A stretch of 64,000 nt of DNA from Clostridiales bacterium. GTDB lineage: Bacteria > Bacillota > Clostridia > Lachnospirales > Lachnospiraceae. How positions within the stretch are numbered: the stretch's first letter is position 1; each line of letters opens with the position of its first letter. Made by a program: the position numbers and the translations under genes. The DNA lies in NCBI GenBank assembly GCA_018374355.1, contig JAHAFI010000015.1, forward strand, positions 1 through 64,000, given 5' to 3'. Of the stretch, positions 58,679 through 64,000 are shown in pieces. The notes under the pieces were generated by a model. That model was not told the origin of the DNA. It saw only the letters and a list, made by a program, of their open reading frames with translations, and made no database searches.

Positions 58679-59353
58679 ATGAGAATACTTCTTGTGGAAG
58701 ATGAAAAAATGCTTTCAGGATACATTGCGAAAGGACTTTCCAACAGCGGCTATGCTGTGGATGTGGCGTATGATGGTGAGGAGGCCTTATACGAATACGA
58801 AGTAAATGACTATGACCTGCTTGTGCTGGATCTGAATTTACCCAAAAAAGACGGGCTGGAGGTTCTGCGGGAAATCCGTCAGAAAGATGCAGATATTAAA
58901 GTCATTATTTTATCTGCCAGAAGTACGGTGGAAGACCGCATTACCGGACTGGATGAGGGGGCAAATGATTATCTTGTAAAACCCTTTGATTTTGGAGAAC
59001 TGGAAGCGCGAATCCGCAGTCTGCTGCGCAGGGAATTTTCCCAGATGCCGACGGTGCTGGAAATGGGTCTGCTGACAGTGGACACAAAATCAAAAAGTGT
59101 GGCATTCGGTGATGTGAGAATCAACCTTACGCGAAAAGAATACGGCATACTGGAATATCTGATGCAGCATAAGAATCAGGTAGTCAGTGCGGAAGAACTG
59201 ACAGAGCATGTCTGGAACAATGAATTTGATCCGTTTTCCAATACCTTTCGGTATCATATCCACAGTCTGAAAAAGAAATTAAATACAGCATCGCAGATGG
59301 ATTATATCAAAACCGTACGCGGACAGGGATATATCATGGAGGAGACTATATGA
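58679..59353 (+). CDS. OmpR-type response regulator of the MacAB-like module
   Basis: A 224-residue regulator with phosphoacceptor Asp51 (LLVLDLNLPKKDG), Thr/Ser switch in IILSARS, Lys in LVKPFDFGELEARI and a winged helix with FSNTFRYHIHSLKKKL and VRGQGYIME. AGGAGGAT at 58667-58674 precedes ATG 58679 (M at the line break). It overlaps the kinase gene by four bases. The 11-bp-period boxes before this gene and before the adaptor gene are its most likely targets. Confidence 0.93.
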   Translation: MRILLVEDEKMLSGYIAKGLSNSGYAVDVAYDGEEALYEYEVNDYDLLVLDLNLPKKDGLEVLREIRQKDADIKVIILSARSTVEDRITGLDEGANDYLVKPFDFGELEARIRSLLRREFSQMPTVLEMGLLTVDTKSKSVAFGDVRINLTRKEYGILEYLMQHKNQVVSAEELTEHVWNNEFDPFSNTFRYHIHSLKKKLNTASQMDYIKTVRGQGYIMEETI

Positions 59354-60507
59354 AAAAACTGACCTTACAATGGAGAATTACAATCCTGACAGCGCTTGTT
59401 CTGGCTGTCTGCTCTGTGGTGCTGACGATTGCATCCATCATCAATGCGGACAATTCCTTTGCTGCGGTGATGGAGCCGGCTCATATGACGGAAATACCGG
59501 AAGTTATTCCGGAAAATGAAAGAGAAGAAAATGCTGCGGAAATGCCGATTGCAGGAACTCCGGCACAAATGGCGACAGGGGAATTCCGCAGCAACAGTAT
59601 AGTATTTTGCGTTCTGATCATAATCTTGGGCACAACAGCCGTTTATCTGGCAGTCGGAAGTGCGCTTAGCCCCTTGCGGAAACTGAGCGCAGAGGTGGAG
59701 AATATAGATGAACAAAGCTTATCAGAAAGACTGCCGGAAACAACGATGAATGATGAGGTAGGGAAGCTTACCCATGGCTTCAATGAAATGCTGAACCGGT
59801 TGGACCATGCATTTCTCAGGCAGAAAAGATTTAGCGCCAATGCGGCTCATGAATTGAAGACGCCGCTTGCAACACTGAAAACAGGCGTGCAGGTTTTGGA
59901 GGCGGATTCTGCCGCAACCATAGAAGATTACAGAGACAATGCTCAAAAGACTCTGCTCAGTGTGAATCGGATGTCAAACATTGTAGATGACTTACTCCTG
60001 TTGGCTTCTGTGGGAGAAAAAAGCATTGATGAAAAAGAAGAGATTATGCTGGAACCTCTGTTTGAGGCAATTGCGGATGAACTGTCATTTTTACTGGAAG
60101 AGAAAAAAATAACCTGTTCGGTGCAATGCGGAGAACTTTCGGTTGCTGGAAATCCGGAATTTTTCTATCGGATCTATTTTAATCTGATTGAAAATGCCTG
60201 CAAATATGGAAAGCAAGGAGGCAGCATCCGGGTAAATGCCTTCAGGGAAGATGATTCCACATATATTACGGTGAAAGACGATGGACCGGGGATTCCCAAA
60301 GAACATCTTCCGTTTATTTTTGACGCCTTTTACCGGGTGGACAAGTCACGGTCAAGGGAGATGGGCGGTTCCGGTCTGGGGCTGTCTCTGGTAAAAACCA
60401 TGGTCGAAGCTTCGAGGGGAACTGTCACTGTTGAGAGTGATGGGAAAAACGGTACCTGTTTCAAAGTCAAATTTCCGGATGAAAATTTGCGTCTAACAAA
60501 AATCTAA
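59350..60507 (+). CDS. Sensor histidine kinase of the MacAB-like module
   Basis: A 385-residue kinase with two membrane helices (residues about 13-35 and 85-106), a 50-residue extracellular loop rich in Glu/Met/Pro, a HAMP domain, the phosphoacceptor in NAAHELKTPLATL, N-box IENACKYG, DDGPGIP and GGSGLGLSLVKTM. The short Met- and Glu-containing loop (MTEIPEVIPENEREENAAEM) might sense cationic peptides or metals, which is speculation. Stop codon overlaps the second operator. Confidence 0.93.
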   Translation: MKKLTLQWRITILTALVLAVCSVVLTIASIINADNSFAAVMEPAHMTEIPEVIPENEREENAAEMPIAGTPAQMATGEFRSNSIVFCVLIIILGTTAVYLAVGSALSPLRKLSAEVENIDEQSLSERLPETTMNDEVGKLTHGFNEMLNRLDHAFLRQKRFSANAAHELKTPLATLKTGVQVLEADSAATIEDYRDNAQKTLLSVNRMSNIVDDLLLLASVGEKSIDEKEEIMLEPLFEAIADELSFLLEEKKITCSVQCGELSVAGNPEFFYRIYFNLIENACKYGKQGGSIRVNAFREDDSTYITVKDDGPGIPKEHLPFIFDAFYRVDKSRSREMGGSGLGLSLVKTMVEASRGTVTVESDGKNGTCFKVKFPDENLRLTKI

Positions 60508-60525
60508 CATTTCATATGATATTCT
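60492..60525 (+). promoter_or_regulatory. Response-regulator box and promoter, copy 2
   Basis: TCTAAC (60492-60497) and TCTAAC (60503-60508) are 11 bases apart; the 13-base string AAAAATCTAACAT (60498-60510) is identical to 58617-58629. A -10-like TATTCT (60520-60525) lies at the same 17-base distance as in copy 1. This gives the adaptor-exporter genes their own regulated promoter at the end of the kinase gene. Confidence 0.68.
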
Positions 60526-60558
60526 TGCGTTAGCTCAGTGGAAAGGATGATACATAAC

Positions 60559-62214
60559 ATGCAAAAAATATGGAAGCACAAAAAAATTTTCATGGGTATC
60601 GCAGGAAGCATCATAATTCTGGTGATTGCGATCTGGGCGATTCCCTCCAAAAAGGATGCGGATGAGGAAGTGATCTGGCGTGAATATCCTGTCACCTACG
60701 ATGACATAACGGCTTCTCTGGATGGCGGCGGCACTCTGGAAGTGACCGGAAATCCTCATACGGCGGGGGTGGAACTGAAAATTGAGGAGGTTATGGTAAA
60801 AGAGGGCCAGGAAGTTAAAAAGGGCGATATCCTTGTGAAATTTTCCGTTGAAGATCTTCAAAAAAAGGTGGATGAATTGGACAGATCACTAAAAGCGGCA
60901 GAACGGGAAGCTGAGGATGCTAAAAATAATAAGACGAAAGAGCAGATGCAGGACAGTCTGAATGCAGTGGAAAAACAGCAGAGCATTCAGTCAGAATATG
61001 AAAGCAGGAAGCGTGATGCGGCAAATACAATCACAGGTTTGGAGCAAAAAAAACAGCAGATAGAAAAGAAACTTGCAGAGCTTCGCAAGAATCTTCAGGA
61101 TGCTGAAAACGCTGCAGTGGCTTCGGCAGAAAGTATGAATCAGAAGAAAAGTGAATTATCCGCCAGACTTGAGGAAGTAGTCCGTCAGATGGAGGAGCTT
61201 CAAAAGCAGTCAGATGAATCAGAGACACCGGCAGAACCGGAAACAGAGAATGCAGAAGCAGAGAAACAGCAGGCGGAATCGGAAGGACTGGCAGAAGCCG
61301 AGAGACAGTCGGAGGAATCAGGAAAGCTGGCACAACTGGAAGCGGAAAAAGCCGATCTGGAAAAACAGATTGCGGATTTGGACGCACAGATGGAAGCCGG
61401 AGAAGGAAAAGAAACTATTGCTGCACTGGAAGAGCAGATTCGTCAGGCAGAAAGCGAACTGGAGGGTGCAAAAGCAGAGCTGGAAACACAGCAGCGGTCG
61501 ATGGGAGCAATAGACAGTGATTATGCGTCCAAGCAGGAGCAAAATAAGAAAACTCAGGCAATACAGGGCGGTATCGACGCGCTGGATAATGCTGCGCTGG
61601 ATAATGTTATCGAAAATGCAGCAGCAGAAACAGCCAAGATTACGGATGAGCTGGAAGCTGCAAAAAAATTGCTGGAGACACCGATACTTAGATCAGAACT
61701 GGATGGAATTGTGACTGCCATCAGCTATACAGAGGGTGATACCGCACCGGGCGGCAAATCCATTGTTACGATTGGAGACAGCGATGAAAAACTGGCGGTG
61801 ACACAGATCTCAGAGGAAGAAATCTGCGACATCGAGGTTGGACAGGAGGTTGAAATGCAGTTTGCCGCCAACCCGGATGAGACTTTGAAGGGAAAAGTAA
61901 AGGAAAAAAGTCTTGTACCCACACAGGGAGGGGAAGGCGTAAACTATAAAGTGTCCATTGCCTTTGACGAACCCCAGCCGGAGCTGTTGCAGGGAATGAC
62001 ATGCAGCATCAAATTTGTCCTGAAGCGAGTGGAAAAAGTGTTGACACTGGACAATAAAGCGGTCACCCAGAAGGACGGGAAGCAGGTGGTTACTCTTTTG
62101 CTGCCGGATGGATCCCATGAAGAACGGGAAATCAAAACCGGTTTTTCCAATGGCCGTGTCAGCGAAATCACCGGAGGACTTAAAGATGGTGATGTTGTGG
62201 TGATTGAGGGGTGA
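60559..62214 (+). CDS. MacA-like membrane-fusion adaptor
   Basis: A 551-residue adaptor with one N-terminal helix (IFMGIAGSIIILVIAIWAIP), a lipoyl half VKEGQEVKKGDILVKFSVEDL, a very long coiled coil (about residues 100-360, heptad-like Glu/Gln/Ala/Lys repeats), the second lipoyl half GIVTAISYTEGDTAPGG and a beta-barrel/membrane-proximal domain ending KTGFSNGRVSEITGGLKDGD. It should bridge a MacB permease to the cell wall side. ATG 60559 is chosen with AAAGGATGA upstream; GTG 60538 and ATG 60547 lack spacing. Confidence 0.9.
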   Translation: MQKIWKHKKIFMGIAGSIIILVIAIWAIPSKKDADEEVIWREYPVTYDDITASLDGGGTLEVTGNPHTAGVELKIEEVMVKEGQEVKKGDILVKFSVEDLQKKVDELDRSLKAAEREAEDAKNNKTKEQMQDSLNAVEKQQSIQSEYESRKRDAANTITGLEQKKQQIEKKLAELRKNLQDAENAAVASAESMNQKKSELSARLEEVVRQMEELQKQSDESETPAEPETENAEAEKQQAESEGLAEAERQSEESGKLAQLEAEKADLEKQIADLDAQMEAGEGKETIAALEEQIRQAESELEGAKAELETQQRSMGAIDSDYASKQEQNKKTQAIQGGIDALDNAALDNVIENAAAETAKITDELEAAKKLLETPILRSELDGIVTAISYTEGDTAPGGKSIVTIGDSDEKLAVTQISEEEICDIEVGQEVEMQFAANPDETLKGKVKEKSLVPTQGGEGVNYKVSIAFDEPQPELLQGMTCSIKFVLKRVEKVLTLDNKAVTQKDGKQVVTLLLPDGSHEEREIKTGFSNGRVSEITGGLKDGDVVVIEG

Positions 62215-62218
62215 TCGT

Positions 62219-63415
62219 ATGCGGCTGACGGAGACTCTGCGCATGATCGGTGTCAACCTCATGCAGAACAAATTTAAGGTATTTCTGACATCACTGGGGA
62301 TTATCATTGGCACACTGACCATTATTCTGGTCATTGCCATCGGAAGAGGCGGAGAGGAACAGATTGCAAAGCAGTATTCGGATATGTCTGCCGAGACCAT
62401 CTATGTGAATCTGGGGTATACGCAGGATATGGATTTTGCATCGATTCCCCGTATCACGCAGGAGCATCTTTTGACAATCCGGGAGGAAAATCCCTACCTT
62501 TCCGACATTTATCTGAGGGCGACCTTATACGAAAATATAAAATTGGGAAAAGAAAAGAAAATGACGGCAATAGTAGCGGTAACAGCGGGATATGGCGATA
62601 TTTCTCACTTTTATATCGATACGGGTACGGATTTTTCAGAAGAGGATCTGGAAGACGGGCGCCGGGTGGTGATACTGGGAAATAAAATTGCCGGTGAGAC
62701 CTTTGGCGATGCAAATGCGGCTGTCGGTGAGAGCATCCGGATCGGGAACTACCGCTACGAAGTCATCGGCGTTCTTCAGAAAAAATCAGAAGGATTACAG
62801 GGAGTAAATCCGGATGAAAGCATTTTTCTCCCGCTTCAGACAGCCCAGGACAATAATCTTCTGGATGATTACACAATTCCCCAGGCGGTAGGACTGGCGG
62901 TCAGCACGGAAGCGGTTGACAGGGCGATGGCGCGCTTAAAAAGTTCACTGGATTATCTGCTGGAAGACAGCACCATGTATGTGATCGAGGATGCCGGAGG
63001 ACGTATTGATGCGGCGATGGAATCTGCCCGCACGATGAAGATGCTGCTGATTTCGGTGGCAGCCATTGTATTTATTGTTGGCGGAATCGGTATTATGAAT
63101 GTTTTGTTTGTTTCGGTTAAGGAACGTACAAAAGAAATCGGTATTTTGAAAGCGATAGGAACATCAAAAAGGGATATACTGATGCTTTTTTTGATGGAAT
63201 CTGTGGGAATGGGACTCTTCGGCGGTATGATCGGTGTGATTTTGAGTTTCCTTGTACTGCCATTGATGAGATACACGAAGATTTCCGTGGCGCCAAGTCC
63301 GGAAGGCTGGATTGCGGCATTGTGCTTTGCTGTGTGTACGGCTGCGCTGTTTGGCTTTTACCCGGCCTATAAGGCATCGGAACTGAAACCTATTGATGCG
63401 TTAAATTATGAATAA
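62219..63415 (+). CDS. MacB-type (FtsX-fold) permease without fused ATPase
   Basis: A 398-residue permease of the type VII ABC (mechanotransmission) class. Helix 1 (FLTSLGIIIGTLTIILVIAIGRGG) is followed by the MacB periplasmic-core-like domain to about residue 280, then three helices containing VGGIGIMNVLFVSVKERTKEIGILKAIG and the closing YPAYKASELKPIDALNYE, both hallmarks. ATG 62219 follows GAGGGGTG at 62206-62213, which overlaps the adaptor stop, so the two are coupled. Confidence 0.93.
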   Translation: MRLTETLRMIGVNLMQNKFKVFLTSLGIIIGTLTIILVIAIGRGGEEQIAKQYSDMSAETIYVNLGYTQDMDFASIPRITQEHLLTIREENPYLSDIYLRATLYENIKLGKEKKMTAIVAVTAGYGDISHFYIDTGTDFSEEDLEDGRRVVILGNKIAGETFGDANAAVGESIRIGNYRYEVIGVLQKKSEGLQGVNPDESIFLPLQTAQDNNLLDDYTIPQAVGLAVSTEAVDRAMARLKSSLDYLLEDSTMYVIEDAGGRIDAAMESARTMKMLLISVAAIVFIVGGIGIMNVLFVSVKERTKEIGILKAIGTSKRDILMLFLMESVGMGLFGGMIGVILSFLVLPLMRYTKISVAPSPEGWIAALCFAVCTAALFGFYPAYKASELKPIDALNYE

Positions 63416-63444
63416 AAAAATAGAAACGAAAGGAAGTTTTAGAA

Positions 63445-63912
63445 ATGAAAAAATTCTTATCATTGATTTTAGCAACTGTATGTGTCTGCTCGTTTGCAGC
63501 GTGTGGAGCAAAGGAGGAAAAGACGGAAAAACAGGAGGAACCGGAAACATTTGAGGAGGTTTACGGTACAATCACAAATATTGTCGGAAATGAAATCGAA
63601 GTGTCTCTGGTAAAAATGCCGGATGTGGAAGATGCCAAGGAGGATACCGGTAAAAAGGAAGAGTCTGCCGGCGGCGAGACGGAGGCAGTTATGATGGCTC
63701 CGGCAAATGAGGGCGAAGCGATGTCAGCCGGAGAAGGACAGAACATGGAATACACAGGAGAAACCATCACCTTTTCCCTGCCGGCAGGAGTGAAGGTATA
63801 CAGTATGGGACAGGAAGCAACGTTGTCGGCACTGAAAAAGGGCAGCCTGATTGCTGTTGCCGTGGATAATCAGGAAGACAAAAACGTACAGTCTGTTCGT
63901 ATTATGGAATAA
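63445..63912 (+). CDS. Small lipoprotein between the permease and ATPase genes
   Basis: A 155-residue lipoprotein, lipobox FAAC with Cys20. The mature part has a beta-strand start (YGTITNIVGNEIEVSLVKM) like DUF5666-type OB or barrel domains, a Glu/Gly/Met-rich disordered middle (GGETEAVMMAPANEGEAMSAG) and a final TITFSLPAGVKVYSMGQEATLSALKKGSLIAV segment. Likely an extracytoplasmic accessory of the exporter. GAAAGGAAG precedes ATG 63445. Confidence 0.75.
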   Translation: MKKFLSLILATVCVCSFAACGAKEEKTEKQEEPETFEEVYGTITNIVGNEIEVSLVKMPDVEDAKEDTGKKEESAGGETEAVMMAPANEGEAMSAGEGQNMEYTGETITFSLPAGVKVYSMGQEATLSALKKGSLIAVAVDNQEDKNVQSVRIME

Positions 63913-63924
63913 GAAAGATGAAAG

Positions 63925-64000
63925 ATGAAAGAAGATTACATTGTAACATTAAACAATATCAATAAATCCTATGCCACCGGTGTTGAAAAACTCCATGTGC
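63925..64000 (+). CDS. ABC transporter ATP-binding protein (MacB-partner), 5' part only
   Basis: The frame from ATG 63925 reads MKEDYIVTLNNINKSYATGV then EKLHV, the standard opening of LolD/MacB-type ATPases (the tyrosine after KS is the A-loop). It runs off the right edge, so Walker motifs are not visible. GAAAGATGAAAG gives a weak ribosome binding site. It would supply energy for the permease at 62219. Confidence 0.8.
   Translation, partial: MKEDYIVTLNNINKSYATGVEKLHV

Noticed and set aside
60527..60545. tRNA-like string GCGTTAGCTCAGTGGAAAGG
   Set aside because: It imitates a tRNA acceptor and D arm, but no anticodon or T arm follows and the adaptor coding sequence starts at once.

Overview
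The window looks like chromosomal DNA of a gut-type Lachnospiraceae (Clostridia, Firmicutes). The reasons are YesM/YesN two-component systems paired with LplB-type sugar ABC transporters that carry no ATPase gene, a ZTP riboswitch, a BirA-controlled bioY, a tmRNA with the ADENLAYAA tag, HelD, and strong AGGAGG ribosome binding sites throughout. The genus cannot be fixed from the sequence alone. No insertion sequences, CRISPR arrays, rRNA or tRNA genes were seen.

Layout. 1-5.4 kb: AT-richer run of about a dozen small, functionally unrelated genes on one strand (GNAT, VOC, broken zinc ribbon, SRPBCC, lipoprotein, DinB, P-loop kinase, LURP-one-like, DUF3788), which resembles an accessory cassette array. 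5.4-12.2 kb: tocopherol-cyclase-like protein with an internal minisatellite, a SWIM-SNF2 helicase, a FAD/Rieske oxidoreductase, and bioY with a BirA operator and a folded leader. 12.3-29.6 kb: a carbohydrate island run by a YesM/YesN pair. It contains two PHP-domain proteins, an endonuclease/exonuclease/phosphatase-family enzyme, a sugar ABC transporter, PfkB kinase, GH4, M17 aminopeptidase, an unrecognised 525-residue protein and a GH29 fucosidase-like enzyme. Two of its promoters share the same 22-bp-period operator at the same distance from the -10 box. 29.7-36.2 kb: ZTP riboswitch plus formate/nitrite-type channel, then housekeeping and small accessory genes (ArsC/Spx-like, DUF2284, DUF1622, Ogt, Cof-HAD, SDR, AAA ATPase).

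36.3-41 kb: two-component system followed by an ABC-2 exporter that is preceded by a palindrome and a terminator-like hairpin whose 3' arm contains the ribosome binding site. 41-49.7 kb: tmRNA, YfcC-type carrier plus VanX-type D-Ala-D-Ala dipeptidase, an orphan EutP-EutS-EutS microcompartment fragment, CoA-disulfide reductase/rhodanese, HelD and a flavodoxin-fold protein.

49.8-64 kb is the most unusual part: two neighbouring two-component modules. The first faces, across a perfect 20-bp inverted repeat, an operon for a beta-propeller-like/solute-binding lipoprotein, two sugar-type permeases, an HlyD-like adaptor with five 15-residue repeats, and an unrecognised membrane protein. The second autoregulates and drives a MacA-like adaptor, MacB-type permease, lipoprotein and ABC ATPase (cut by the window end); its two promoters carry matching 11-bp-period direct repeats. 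The pair looks like an envelope sensing and export region.
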